A stretch of DNA of 64,000 bases from Candidatus Leptovillus gracilis (GCA_016716065.1 JADJXA010000025.1:1-64000), one strand, 5' to 3'; counted from the stretch's first letter, positions 53,975 through 63,102 are shown. A program made the numbers and translations. Notes: a model not told the origin generated them from the sequence alone.

Positions 53975-54147
53975 GACAAGGTTTTGGGAGATGAGAGGGA
54001 GAGATAGGGAGACAAGGAGACCGGGAGACCGGGAGAGGGGAAGTTCGTGTAGTGCGAATAGGTGAGGCAAGAGACTCATCCCTGTCGGATGCAGAACATC
54101 ATCCTCAAAGCGTCTTCTTTCTTCACTCCGCACTCCCCATTCCGCAT

Positions 54148-54459
54148 TCATAGGGCTGGGCGCTGGTAATGGCGATGGGGGCGGTGGTAGGCTCCTGCGG
54201 GCATGACGGCCGTTGCCAGTCCATAGCTGACGAGCTTGAGCAGCACCCAGGCGACGTAGACTTCATCTACGCCGACCCCGCCTTCCGGGTGGTCAAGTTG
54301 GTGTTCGGTGCAGGCTTCGAGGATTTCCGCCAGGGAGAGTGGGGTCTCCGGGCGGAGAATGGCGGCGATGTCCGCGCCGTGTTCCCGCCAGAAGGTGAAG
54401 GCTTCGGGAGCGAGGGGGCGGAAGGCCCCGTTGTGATGGGTGATCCGTAAGAATTTCAT
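54148..54459 (-). CDS. Hypothetical 103-aa protein of the coupling operon
   Basis: Begins MKFLRITHHNGAFRPLAPEA, contains REHGADIAAILRPETPLSLA, and ends with a His-rich tail (GAYHRPHRHYQRPAL). Preceded by a good ribosome site (GGAGGTAAGACCC). First gene of the short operon leading to the coupling ATPase. No family recognised; an accessory transfer protein is possible. Confidence 0.5.
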   Translation of the reverse strand: MKFLRITHHNGAFRPLAPEAFTFWREHGADIAAILRPETPLSLAEILEACTEHQLDHPEGGVGVDEVYVAWVLLKLVSYGLATAVMPAGAYHRPHRHYQRPAL

Positions 54460-54851
54460 GGGTCTTACCTCCGGTTTGGTTTGCTGTTGACAGAAGCCGG
54501 ATACCCGGTTGAAGCCGGGCATCCGTAAACCGAATAGCCCCACTAACAGAAACGGCCGTTTCCCAACCTCTGCAGGTAGAAAACGGCCGTTAACCTACCA
54601 GCCCAAAGGCGGGTAGATCAAAAAAGGCCACCCTGTTGAGGTGGCCTTTTGCTGTCAGTGGCAATACCCAGACAATTCCGAAATCCGCAATCGGAAATCC
54701 GCAATCGTTTGTGGTATTATCAACGCCAGCCCTCGGCCTGTTTCGAGCAGGACTTGGGTTAAACGTGACTTGAGAGATTCCACCCTCTCAGGTCACGTTG
54801 CGTTTTGGGCTATTCAGTTGAACGCATTATACTAGAGTATTCTAGTATAAG
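54460..54851. other. Spacer with terminator and repeats
   Basis: Two ACGGCCGT palindromes (54551 and 54590 region), a terminator at 54622, CGAAATCC/CGCAATC heptamers at 54677-54706, and the palindrome CTAGAGTATTCTAGTAT near 54832-54848, which may be the promoter/operator region of neighbouring genes. No gene seen. Confidence 0.4.
54622..54650. terminator. Perfect terminator hairpin
   Basis: AAAAGGCCACC (54622-54632), seven-base loop, GGTGGCCTTTT (54640-54650). A and T tracts on either side allow action in both directions. Confidence 0.8.
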
Positions 54852-55076
54852 TCAATTATCATCAACCTGGATGTCACTACGATACACTCCCCTTGGCGCA
54901 CGACTGCGAATATAATCTTCCATATTTTGGGGAGTTGTCAACCACATATTCCCGATTTTTTCTGCTTTCAAACGGCCTTTTTTCGCTAACTGCGTCAAAT
55001 AATCCCGATTAAATCCATACAAATCGGCTGCTTCAGCAAGACCAATGAGGCGGGTTTTGTCGTCGGTGTCGTTCAC
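54852..55076 (-). CDS. MerR/excisionase-type helix-turn-helix protein
   Basis: 74 aa from GTG 55076. LIGLAEAADLYGFNRDYLTQ followed by LAKKGRLKAEKIGNMWLTT is the compact wHTH used by excisionases and DNA-binding helpers of mobile elements and toxin-antitoxin modules. The 5' end of the gene lies within a 27-bp direct repeat that flanks a heptamer block. No clear ribosome site, since repeats occupy the leader. Confidence 0.65.
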   Translation of the reverse strand: MNDTDDKTRLIGLAEAADLYGFNRDYLTQLAKKGRLKAEKIGNMWLTTPQNMEDYIRSRAPRGVYRSDIQVDDN

Positions 55077-55134
55077 AATTCACAATTCAAACTTCACAAT
55101 TCCCCATCGGGTTTTGTCGTCGGTGTCGGTCACA
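55051..55134. repeat. 27-bp direct repeat flanking a heptamer block
   Basis: CGGGTTTTGTCGTCGGTGTC plus following bases at 55051-55077 and again at 55108-55134 (one mismatch). The CACAATT/CAAACTT block lies between them. Confidence 0.85.
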
Positions 55135-55153
55135 GTTGCAATTTCCAGCCCTT

Positions 55154-55537
55154 TTAGTCACTGATTTCCGTTGTATGAGCCAAACCATTGAGCGTCACAA
55201 TCAACTGGTTCAGAACGTCGCGCCCAATAATCACTTCGTTTATGCTTTCCCGCCCAATCGCTTCAATTCCATATAAAACCAGCGAGTTAATGTCCAGTTG
55301 CACCGAGTAAATAGTGACCGGATAACGCACACCGGACAAATCTTGTACCCATCGCTGATCCAGTTTTCGTGCTTTTATGGCCCGCAAAATGCGAAGTGGG
55401 ATCTGGGTCGCATCTGAACCGGAATCTATCAACCCCCATACCGTCTGCTCCTGACCGGTTTCTGTACCGGTAATGGTCAAGTCCAGGCCGGGAAAAGCAG
55501 GGAAGTACGTGCGATCATAGGCAAAGGATGCTTTCAT
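55154..55537 (-). CDS. Retropepsin-like aspartyl protease-fold protein
   Basis: 127 aa. VWGLIDSGSDATQIPL carries the D-S-G of the pepsin-like active site, and INEVIIGRDVLNQLIVTLNG is the typical C-terminal strand (IIGRDxL) of bacterial gag-like or clan AA proteases. The start (MKASFAYD) is two bases after the stop of the upstream DUF5678-like gene, so the two are co-translated. Such pairs are frequent in Chloroflexota and cyanobacteria; substrate unknown. ATG 55555 is an alternative start. Confidence 0.65.
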   Translation of the reverse strand: MKASFAYDRTYFPAFPGLDLTITGTETGQEQTVWGLIDSGSDATQIPLRILRAIKARKLDQRWVQDLSGVRYPVTIYSVQLDINSLVLYGIEAIGRESINEVIIGRDVLNQLIVTLNGLAHTTEISD

Positions 55538-55539
55538 GC

Positions 55540-55935
55540 CTAATCCCTGGCCCAACGAGCAGAGTGATTCCGGTAGACGATCTCTGCTTCTTGGCGCACC
55601 TGGCGCATGAGGACAAAAACGCCGGGATACCGGGCATCAATGCGCTTGAACAGGGCAACTTTATCGGCATCTTGGTCAACCACTTTGCCGCCTAAAATGG
55701 CTACGTATTGCTCAGGATACTTCTCCCACAGATCGGGATGCAAGCGCAGAAAAGCGGCCCGTTCAGCCTCAATTTCCGCATCTGACCATTCAGATGACGA
55801 ACCCCTCATGACAGTTTTAGGACGAACAACAGCTACACCACCGCGGACGACCAGTTCCAATTCGCTGGATTCGGGGAAGTAAGTTAAGGGGATGATGACC
55901 TCTTGTTGTATGACCTGAATTGGTATCACATCCAT
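55540..55935 (-). CDS. DUF5678-like protein
   Basis: 131 aa. Central segment LWEKYPEQYVAILGGKVVDQ followed by KVALFKRIDARYPG is the DUF5678 pattern (a Tyr-x-x-x-W/Y-V-A core with a small beta sheet). The N-terminal part has a SpoVT-like beta region (VIQQEVIIPLTYFPESSELE). Directly upstream of the aspartyl-protease-like gene. Such small pairs look like toxin-antitoxin or processing modules, but activity is unknown. Confidence 0.55.
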   Translation of the reverse strand: MDVIPIQVIQQEVIIPLTYFPESSELELVVRGGVAVVRPKTVMRGSSSEWSDAEIEAERAAFLRLHPDLWEKYPEQYVAILGGKVVDQDADKVALFKRIDARYPGVFVLMRQVRQEAEIVYRNHSARWARD

Positions 55936-56090
55936 CGTTCACCTCATATATAGCTCACGTGTGACTACATTATACGGGAAAAGGGGTGGGGAGGGGAAAC
56001 GGCCGTTTGGCACCCTTTCCTCTTTGAAAAACATCCTTCTGGAATTTCCCTTACATTAGCCGGGCGAGTCTGTTTATACCCAGGGTTGAC

Positions 56091-56583
56091 CTACATAATG
56101 CCCCTAGAATGAGCGTGCAGGCAACAGCCCCGGCGACGATCAGGTTGCCCCAGAGGCCCATCGCCTTCACTTTCCAGTTGTAGAGAAAGCCCAACAACCA
56201 GACGACGGAGCTCAGACCGAAAGTCAGGAGGCCAAAGATGGGCCGCGGCCAACCCTATCAGGGCAAGAACCCGGCCCAACAGCCTTGTCTCCCAAAGCAT
56301 CAAGAGACCCGCGGGTAGGGGGCGCTGCGGTGATGCGCTCCGCTTCGAGGTCAAAGTAATCGTTGGTGACGAGGGCGGAAGCGGAAAGGAAGAAGCCGGT
56401 AGTGAAGCCCAATATTAGGGCGTCAGGCGGTGGCGCTGCGCCCAGGGCGAGTAGTTGGCCGATAACGACACACATGCCCGCCGCCAGCGGCAGTTCCGGT
56501 CGCGGTATCTGAATAACACCTCGGACTTTCTTATGCAAAGGCATCGTCACCTGCCTGATTATCTCTTCCGTATTAGAGGCCAT
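56091..56583 (-). pseudogene. Decayed UbiA-family prenyltransferase
   Basis: The N-terminal part (IIRQVTMPLHKKVRGVIQIP, then ELPLAAGMCVVIGQ) runs into TNDYFDLEAERI, the first Asp-rich motif. The frame then shifts (LPAGLLMLWETRLLGRVLAL) and shifts again to a segment with LYNWKVKAMGLWGNLIVAGA, the second family landmark. The C-terminal half is missing after 56091. At least two frameshifts plus truncation make this a true pseudogene. It is unrelated to the ComQ-like enzyme at 34 kb. Confidence 0.7.
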
Positions 56584-56689
56584 TTACGTTCTTCCACACT
56601 ATAGCACAAGGCAACGGCCGTTCCATTCATGGAGAGAAATGTGATCCTGAGATGTCGGGGAATGGGATTGCTGCCAGAAAAATAACAAA

Positions 56690-57277
56690 TCAAAGAACGT
56701 CGTTACAAAAGCGGCGAAACTCGCAATCCACGCAGCGGGCGGGTGTGTCGGGCGGGGCAGGCAGTTGTTGCGCCTGAGCAATGGCCGCCATCTGCACTAA
56801 TGCTTTGTCAAGCTGACGCTGGAGATGGGCGGTGATCGGAACCGGCACAGCTTCGCGGGTGGGGATGAGGTAGAGGAAGCCGCGCCGGATGGGTTTGTCG
56901 GGATGGAGCGTTTGCAGGAGACGGCCGTAAGCCAGCACCTGCATCTTGAAATGCGCCCCCACCTTTTTGGTATCCTTGTAATCTACGGGGATTCGCTCCG
57001 TCTCCGTCTCAATAAGCATATCCAGCACGCCTGACAACTTCAGTTCTGCCGACAGCAGCGGCACGTTAAACGAGCGTTCGCCACTCGCCAGCCCATAAGT
57101 CCGCAACTGACGCCGCTTCTCCCGCTCCTCCGCCTCGACGTGGGACTGGATGCCCGCCTCCATTTTGTAGGTAACAGGCCGTACTTCCGGCAGCACCGTC
57201 TGGTAGTACAAAATGCGCGGGCAGTACACGTATTGCTTCAGGTCAATCACACGAAAGGTGAAGGGGTCTTGGTCCAT
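56690..57277 (-). CDS. cas4: CRISPR-associated exonuclease Cas4
   Basis: 195 aa. RecB-like nuclease with the iron-sulfur cysteines: one in QYVYCPRILYY near residue 19 and three in ARCVDCEFRRFC at the C-terminus. Nuclease motifs are in GVLDMLIE, IPVDYKDTKK and QVLAYG. Cas4 trims prespacers and sets their PAM orientation with Cas1-Cas2. Last gene of the leftward cas1-cas2-cas4 group. The start at 57277 is chosen because upstream codons belong to the cas2 region. Confidence 0.9.
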   Translation of the reverse strand: MDQDPFTFRVIDLKQYVYCPRILYYQTVLPEVRPVTYKMEAGIQSHVEAEEREKRRQLRTYGLASGERSFNVPLLSAELKLSGVLDMLIETETERIPVDYKDTKKVGAHFKMQVLAYGRLLQTLHPDKPIRRGFLYLIPTREAVPVPITAHLQRQLDKALVQMAAIAQAQQLPAPPDTPARCVDCEFRRFCNDVL

Positions 57278-57353
57278 AGTCTGGTAGTCCTGTAGTCTGT
57301 TATTCGCATAGTTGTGCGACGAAGCGATTTCTCTGGCTATCAGCTTCCAACTA

Positions 57354-57593
57354 TCAACGATTCTCCATCCGATTCGCCCAATCCTTGCCACAGATGGGAA
57401 TAAGCTGGATGTTGCCTTCCTGTTTGCCCAACAGGTCAGTGACTTTGCGGAAGAGTTCTTCCTGATAATTGCGCGAGATGTCGCCACAAAAGGCGCTGTA
57501 CTGGATGCGATCCAGGCCGTAATCCAGGCAAGCATCGGCGATTTTGGCGCGGATACGGTCGTCCACAATGTCGTAAATGAGCAGGCAGCGCAT
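57354..57593 (-). CDS. cas2: CRISPR-associated Cas2
   Basis: 79 aa, slightly short for Cas2 (85-95). Opens MRCLLIYDIVDDRIRAKIAD, with the conserved Asp at position 8, then RIQYSAFCGDI and IQLIPICGKDW. Dimeric scaffold of the Cas1-Cas2 integrase. The spacer to cas1 is largely TTCGGAT-type heptamers. Confidence 0.9.
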   Translation of the reverse strand: MRCLLIYDIVDDRIRAKIADACLDYGLDRIQYSAFCGDISRNYQEELFRKVTDLLGKQEGNIQLIPICGKDWANRMENR

Positions 57594-57676
57594 GGGAATT
57601 TCGGATTTTTGATTTCGGATTTCGGATGGAGGATGTTCCGAAATCCCAAATCCGAAATCCGAAATCCTGAATCGTT

Positions 57677-58720
57677 TTACCAACTGGCGAGAAAGGGTGT
57701 GTAGGCGTCGCGCTCGTTGCGGACGTAGGTGGCGATGGTGCGGGCCTGCATCTGGATGATCGTGCGCAGGGGGTAGCGCTTGTCGGCGTATTTTTCCGGG
57801 GATTCGAGCCGCCCCAGGATTTTTTCGGCCAGGAAGCGACGGGTTTTGTCGGTGAGAAAGCCCTGTTCGTCCTGCTCGATTTTGACGCCTTTGTTGACCA
57901 GTCCCAGCACGGTGCGGTCTACGGCCGGGGCGCGAAACTCCTCGATGAAATCCAGCACCAGGCTGGGCTTGCCCGGACGGTCGGTGTGGACGTAGCCGCC
58001 GTAGGGGTCCAGTCCAGCCAGGACAACAGCGCGTTCGATCTGGCTGTAGAGGATGCCGTAGCCGTAGTTGAGGGCGCTGTTGAAGGGGTCGCGGGCGCCA
58101 CGTCCTTCACGGCCGTTCCATTCCCATCCTTCCGGCAGCAGCAGCTTGATGCCGCGCCAATACTTCTGCGCGGCGCGTCCTTCGATGGAGAGCAGCGGGC
58201 CGCGCACATCGTCTATGTGGTAATGCTCGCGGGGGGCCAGAAAGTCCAGGGCGCAGAGTTCTTCCATGTGGTCGAGGATTTCCCCGACCAGCAGGTGCAA
58301 TTCGTGGTGCAGGTCGGGATTGGTCTCCTTGCGATATTTGGCGGCGTACTTGAGCAGGGTGGCCTGGTTCTGGATTTTGCCACCGGCAAAGGTAAGAGCC
58401 AGGTGGATGGCACGTAGGTCGTTGTAGGCCGTCAGTTGAGCGCGGCGGGTGAGGACAGTGCCGGTAAGTCCGGCGCTGTAGAGGCTGGCATAGGGATTGC
58501 CGGTGCCGCTGAGGAAGTGGATGGGGATGCCCTGGTCGGTGCAGGCGCGGATGGCGTCGGCGGAGATGGAGACGCCGTTGTTGGCGATGGTGACGGTTTC
58601 CAGGTGGAGCAGGGGAGCCTGGGCCAGAGTTTCTTTACCCTGGGTGATTTTGAGGCGCCCCTGGTATTTACCGACGTGGCTGCCGAACTGGTCGGCGATT
58701 AGGTGTTGGACAATGGGCAT
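57677..58720 (-). CDS. cas1: CRISPR-associated integrase Cas1
   Basis: 347 aa. N-terminal beta domain, then the helical catalytic domain with E180 (LLSIEGRAAQKYW), H245 (GGYVHTDRPGKPSL) and an acidic pair near 257-261 (LDFIEEFRAPAVDR). All metal ligands are present. It inserts new spacers. Separate from Cas4 and not fused, unlike typical type I-G loci. Divergent from the effector genes across a short promoter region. Confidence 0.95.
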   Translation of the reverse strand: MPIVQHLIADQFGSHVGKYQGRLKITQGKETLAQAPLLHLETVTIANNGVSISADAIRACTDQGIPIHFLSGTGNPYASLYSAGLTGTVLTRRAQLTAYNDLRAIHLALTFAGGKIQNQATLLKYAAKYRKETNPDLHHELHLLVGEILDHMEELCALDFLAPREHYHIDDVRGPLLSIEGRAAQKYWRGIKLLLPEGWEWNGREGRGARDPFNSALNYGYGILYSQIERAVVLAGLDPYGGYVHTDRPGKPSLVLDFIEEFRAPAVDRTVLGLVNKGVKIEQDEQGFLTDKTRRFLAEKILGRLESPEKYADKRYPLRTIIQMQARTIATYVRNERDAYTPFLASW

Positions 58721-58867
58721 AGGGAACTCCGAATGGTGAATGGTGAATGGTGAATTGTGAATTGTGAATTGGGGGTAGGGTAGCAGACGGCCGTTTGAAA
58801 AATGGAAACAGACCTCTTTGAAAATTTAATTTTGCTTGTTGCCGTACTGGCAACAACGGGCTGGCAT

Positions 58868-58894
58868 CCTCCAGGTAAATCAAAAACCTGGAGG
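58868..58894 (+). promoter_or_regulatory. Hairpin that covers the ribosome site of the HTH gene
   Basis: CCTCCAGGT (58868-58876) pairs perfectly with ACCTGGAGG (58886-58894). The GGAGG of the latter is the Shine-Dalgarno sequence six bases before GTG 58901. Confidence 0.65.
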
Positions 58895-58900
58895 TTGAAC

Positions 58901-59110
58901 GTGTTCGGAAAAAAAGACAGTAAGTTTTCAAGGTTGTGGCAAATAGGCGAAATTTTGAAGTCGTCCGAAGATAGGGTGACGCAGGCGGAATTGGCACGGC
59001 GCGTGGGTGTGACGCGGGCAACGATTCATAAAGACCTGTCCATTATTCAAGAAAAGACGGGCATTTTACCGGCAGAGGATGATGACGGCCGTTTGTATTG
59101 GTGGCAGTAG
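58901..59110 (+). CDS. Small winged-helix regulator in the cas locus
   Basis: 69 aa from GTG 58901. SRLWQIGEILKSSEDRVTQA followed by ELARRVGVTRATIHKDLSII is an HTH_11/DeoR-type winged helix, ending GRLYWWQ. No ligand domain. First gene of the rightward group and divergent from cas1, so it may control both directions. The start is chosen by the ribosome site. Confidence 0.7.
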   Translation: MFGKKDSKFSRLWQIGEILKSSEDRVTQAELARRVGVTRATIHKDLSIIQEKTGILPAEDDDGRLYWWQ

Positions 59111-59118
59111 GGGCGAAC

Positions 59119-59421
59119 ATGAGCGCGCAAACGATACAAATTTCACCTCACGCTCGTCTACGCATGGCACAGCGGAATGTGTCGGACGCCCAGGTTTCGT
59201 TTATACTTACACATGGTCACGCGGTACACTGTGCCGGAGCCATTCTCGTCACCTTACGTCAAAAAGACATTCCTAAATCAGAGCGGGCAAAGGATACTTT
59301 TGCCTGTTTAGAAGGTGTAACGGTTGTGATGAATCGATCAGCGCCAGTTGTGCAAACGGTATGGCGGAATCGCCGTCATGGGCTGCGCCACATTCGCCAG
59401 AAACCCCGTTATTCCTGTTAA
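59119..59421 (+). CDS. DUF4258-domain protein
   Basis: 100 aa from ATG 59119. Signature ISPHARLRMAQRNVSDAQVS followed by FILTHG is the DUF4258 start, with a later beta strand (GVTVVMNRSAPVVQTVW). The fold is related to RelE/BrnT-like toxins in some members. It begins eight bases after the HTH gene, so the pair could act as a toxin-antitoxin-like unit in the cas operon; inference. Confidence 0.6.
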   Translation: MSAQTIQISPHARLRMAQRNVSDAQVSFILTHGHAVHCAGAILVTLRQKDIPKSERAKDTFACLEGVTVVMNRSAPVVQTVWRNRRHGLRHIRQKPRYSC

Positions 59422-59525
59422 CCATTTGGGCATTTGGGGAGAAGCAACAAACTTTCTCCGAAAATGCCCTTTTGTGTTTCCATTTTTGGCAATCTGGTCA
59501 GGTACACTGTTGCTGGAGGTTTGCT

Positions 59526-60566
59526 ATGAGTAAAGGTTTAGCCAGAGCCGAACGATTGCGCCAATTGGAGAAGAAGTATTTGTATGGCGCGTTCAACGAC
59601 GAAGAAATGGCAGCGGCGATGGGCGTTGAAAGCCGGATCACCATCTACAAAGACCGTCAGTTGTTGTTTAAGAACGGCGTGCCTTTTGTGGAGACGGAAC
59701 GGGGTCGCTGGAAGATTGATCGCCAGAAGTATGTGTCGGAACTGCGGGTGAATGTGCATGAAGCGGCGATGTTGTATCTGATGGCGCGTAAAGCGGCCCG
59801 GCAGACGCACGCTCCGAATCCTCATTTGGTCAACGTCTTGCGGACTATCGCGTTGAAGCTGCACCAACCATTAATGGATCGGCTGATTACGGCGACGAAT
59901 TTTATACCCCAGGCAGAGGAGGCGTTGGAAGAAACGGCCGTTCTGGAAAAAATCGTCACCTGTTGGGTCGAACAGCGCAAAGTCAGCATTCGCTATCGGG
60001 GTTTGCAGTCCCAGAAGGCGACAGTCCATCTGGTCAGTCCTTATTTGCTGGAACCGTCGTTGTGGGGCGAAGGGATTTACCTGGTGGGGTACAGCGAAAA
60101 GCTGAACCGGATTGTGCCCTTCAAGTTAAATCGCATCGAAAAAGCGGCCGACACCACACAACCCATCATTGCGTCGGACTCATTCGATGAACAAGAGTTT
60201 GTGCGCAACGTGTGGAGCATTTGGGATGGCGACGGCGAGTTGGTGACGGTGAAGCTGCGGTTTCGGGGGAAAACGGCCGTGCGCCGGGTGCTGGAGAGTG
60301 TGTGGCATCCGAACCAGGCGGAACCGGAGCGGTTGCCGAACGGGGACTTGATCTGGTCTACGCAGGTGGCGGAGTGGCGAGAGATGCTGCCCTGGATTCG
60401 GGGGTGGGGAAGCCAGGTGGAGGTAATGGAGCCAAAGATATTACGCCGCGAAATTGAACGAGAAGTCATGCACATGGCCGATGTTTATAAGTTAAGTATG
60501 AATCAGGAACCACCGGAAGAAGATAATGATGCCTGGGCTTCGTTATTGTTTGGAGATGAGTCATGA
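59526..60566 (+). CDS. WYL-domain transcriptional regulator
   Basis: 346 aa after GGAGG. An N-terminal winged helix (RLRQLEKKYLYGAFNDEEMA, ESRITIYKDRQLL) is followed by a WYL-type domain (KVSIRYRGLQSQKATVHLVS, EPSLWGEGIYLVGYSEKLN) and a WCX-like C-terminal domain (VTVKLRFRGKTAVRRVLESV, DLIWSTQVAEWREMLPW). WYL proteins bind nucleic-acid ligands and often regulate CRISPR-Cas. The stop overlaps the cas3 start by four bases (ATGA). Confidence 0.85.
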   Translation: MSKGLARAERLRQLEKKYLYGAFNDEEMAAAMGVESRITIYKDRQLLFKNGVPFVETERGRWKIDRQKYVSELRVNVHEAAMLYLMARKAARQTHAPNPHLVNVLRTIALKLHQPLMDRLITATNFIPQAEEALEETAVLEKIVTCWVEQRKVSIRYRGLQSQKATVHLVSPYLLEPSLWGEGIYLVGYSEKLNRIVPFKLNRIEKAADTTQPIIASDSFDEQEFVRNVWSIWDGDGELVTVKLRFRGKTAVRRVLESVWHPNQAEPERLPNGDLIWSTQVAEWREMLPWIRGWGSQVEVMEPKILRREIEREVMHMADVYKLSMNQEPPEEDNDAWASLLFGDES

Positions 60567-63007
60567 GACCATACGAGTATCAAAATGAAATCGCAGATTT
60601 GGTACGACAGGGGAAGAATATTATTTTGCAGGCGCCCACTGGTGCAGGGAAAACATTTGCCTCGCTATGGCCTTTTTATATTGGCTGGGCAGCGCGTGAA
60701 TCAAAAATGCCCCAAAAGTGCGTGTACGCTGTGCCCATGCGCGTATTGGCAAATCAGTTTGAAGAAGAAGTCAAACGGCTTGTAACAGAAGAAATGCGCT
60801 TCAAAACGCCGCCCACGGTCAAAAAACAAACCGGTGAATACAAAGAAGACCCCGAATTTCACGCCGACATTACCTTCGCCACCATTGATCAGGTGTTGAG
60901 TAGTTGGCTGATGCACCCGTACAGCCTGTCGGCAAGGAAGGGAAACCTAACCGCCGGGGCATTTGTCGGCAGCTACCTCATCTTTGACGAGTTTCACCTT
61001 TTCGATCCCGATTCTACGCTGCCAACAACGCTACATATGCTGAAAACCCTAAAAGGCGTCAGCCCTTTTGTGTTGATGACGGCGACCTTTTCTCAGGAAA
61101 TGTTGCAAGAACTGGCGCAGGAATTGGGGGCAACTGCCGTTCTCCTATCCCCCGATGACCTGCAAAATATCCCTTCGCAGCATAAAACGCGCACCTTCCA
61201 TACGGTAGACCAGCCGTTGGTAGGTGACGATGACGTATTCATTGACCAGATTGTGGCTGCGCACCTGGCACAAGAATCAGATGACCAGCGGTCTCTGGTG
61301 GTGTGCAACCAGGTAGAACGAGCGCAACGTGTGTATCAGGCATTGACGCGGCATCCTGACCTGACCGATGTTACCGTGCGCCTGCTGCACAGCCGGTTTT
61401 TGCGTGCAGACCGGCAAAAGATTGAGGCGGAAGTCCGGCGAGAGTTCAACAAGGAGCGGGCACAGCATACGCAGCGCAGCATGGTTTTGGTAGGTACGCA
61501 GGTGGTGGAAGTAGGATTGGATATGAGCAGCCGCGCTTTACATACGGAACTGGCTCCGGCAGCGGCCGTTTTACAGCGGGCGGGGCGATGTGCGCGGTAT
61601 GAAGGGGAAGTGGGACGAGTATATGTGTACCCGGTAACTAAACTGCACCCCTACCACGAAAAAGAAGCCAAACAGCAGTGCGCGTTAACCTGGGAGTGGT
61701 TACAGACGCATGAAGGGGAACACTTGGACTTCACGAAGGAGCAGGCGCTAATCAATCACGCGCATACGCCAACTGATAAGCGATTGCTGGACGGTTTGCG
61801 CGGGACAGAATTAGGCCACAGACAGCGGATTGAAGAATTGTGGCGCGGCGCTGGCTCGCGGGCAGATGCGGCCAACCTGATTCGCCAGATTCAGGCTGTG
61901 ACTGTAGTGGTTCACGACAATCCTGATCAGCTTCGTCAGTCCCCCTTCCAGGTGGACAGCTTTTCGCTGCATCCGGGTACGCTTCAAGGCAAGTTCAAGG
62001 AGTGGCAAGAACGAAATGAGGAGCTGGATGCGGAATGGGATAACGGCCGTTTGCCTTGGTTAACACAGAAGTTAGTTGAGGTTGAAGATGATGTTGACGC
62101 GCAAGGCAATCGTCCGATCCGGTATGAATTTAAGCCAGTAACCCATTCACATGAACTGTTTTCACCGCTGTTGGTTCTCCACCCCGCTTTGGTGGGTTAT
62201 TCGTCGGAATTAGGGCTGACATTGTACCCATCGTCAACTTTTACATGTGCTGTGCCACAGGTGACAATTGAACAAGTGCGCCAAACGTATGGCTATCGGT
62301 TAGAAAGCTATGCTCACCATATCGAACTGGTACATCAGGAATTTACACGGGATTGGTTGGATTGGGTCACGGCCGTTTCCCAACGCATCGAAAACGCCTA
62401 CAACTGGCAACCGGGTATTGTGCGCGACATGGCGCAGTTGATCGTCTGTTTGCACGACGCCGGAAAGTTGAGCGAAGGGTGGCAGAAATGGGCGCAGGCA
62501 TGGCAAACGGCCGTTGGTAACCCTATTCCTGCCGGCGTAGCGGTCGCCCACACCGATTATGACCCTACCGACGGGCGGCATGTGGAATTGAATCGGAAAA
62601 TGGGCCGAAAACGGCCGTCGCACGCCGTCGAAAGCGCTTATGCCGCCGCACCCATTTTGTTGGCGTTTTTGCCAGAAAAGGATAGACATCTGCCCCTGTT
62701 TCGCGCGGCGTTCACCGCCATTGCCCGACATCACGGCGCTTTTACATCACAACCCGACAGTTATCAATTGGTTGGGGATTGTGAGAGGCATGTGCAAGAA
62801 ACGGCCATCTTGCTGCCGCCCACGTTGCAAACTCTTGATATGGCAGGTCTACGACGACAACTGGCCTACGATGCCAAAGCTCAGCGGGGTATTGAAGAGC
62901 GATTCTTGACTCAATCCCACAATGAACAGGATATGACGTGCTATATGATGCTGGTTCGCGTCTTGCGCTTTGCTGACCAGGAAGGCACAAAGGAGGGAAG
63001 TAAATAA
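60563..63007 (+). CDS. cas3: CRISPR-associated helicase-nuclease Cas3, HD domain at the C-terminus
   Basis: 814 aa. Superfamily 2 helicase first: P-loop APTGAGKT (24-31), DEFH box (142-145), LMTATFS and a motif VI QRAGRCAR. The HD nuclease follows, near residue 630 (CLHDAGKLSEGWQKW), with ARHHG near 722. Most Cas3 proteins have HD first; helicase-HD order is known from type I-G (formerly I-U) and some others. Degrades target DNA after Cascade binding. Translationally coupled to the WYL regulator. Confidence 0.9.
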   Translation: MRPYEYQNEIADLVRQGKNIILQAPTGAGKTFASLWPFYIGWAARESKMPQKCVYAVPMRVLANQFEEEVKRLVTEEMRFKTPPTVKKQTGEYKEDPEFHADITFATIDQVLSSWLMHPYSLSARKGNLTAGAFVGSYLIFDEFHLFDPDSTLPTTLHMLKTLKGVSPFVLMTATFSQEMLQELAQELGATAVLLSPDDLQNIPSQHKTRTFHTVDQPLVGDDDVFIDQIVAAHLAQESDDQRSLVVCNQVERAQRVYQALTRHPDLTDVTVRLLHSRFLRADRQKIEAEVRREFNKERAQHTQRSMVLVGTQVVEVGLDMSSRALHTELAPAAAVLQRAGRCARYEGEVGRVYVYPVTKLHPYHEKEAKQQCALTWEWLQTHEGEHLDFTKEQALINHAHTPTDKRLLDGLRGTELGHRQRIEELWRGAGSRADAANLIRQIQAVTVVVHDNPDQLRQSPFQVDSFSLHPGTLQGKFKEWQERNEELDAEWDNGRLPWLTQKLVEVEDDVDAQGNRPIRYEFKPVTHSHELFSPLLVLHPALVGYSSELGLTLYPSSTFTCAVPQVTIEQVRQTYGYRLESYAHHIELVHQEFTRDWLDWVTAVSQRIENAYNWQPGIVRDMAQLIVCLHDAGKLSEGWQKWAQAWQTAVGNPIPAGVAVAHTDYDPTDGRHVELNRKMGRKRPSHAVESAYAAAPILLAFLPEKDRHLPLFRAAFTAIARHHGAFTSQPDSYQLVGDCERHVQETAILLPPTLQTLDMAGLRRQLAYDAKAQRGIEERFLTQSHNEQDMTCYMMLVRVLRFADQEGTKEGSK

Positions 63008-63102
63008 ATTTGAGAATATCCGTCCATTTGCTTTGAAAATTGGGGCCAAGGCCAAACAACTTTGGTCTCATCTTGAGCAAGATAATTTACCAAGAGGCGC
63101 AT

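Noticed and set aside
56091..56583. UbiA gene as part of the quorum-sensing system
   Set aside because: It lies over 20 kb away, is truncated and frameshifted, and belongs to a different prenyltransferase class.
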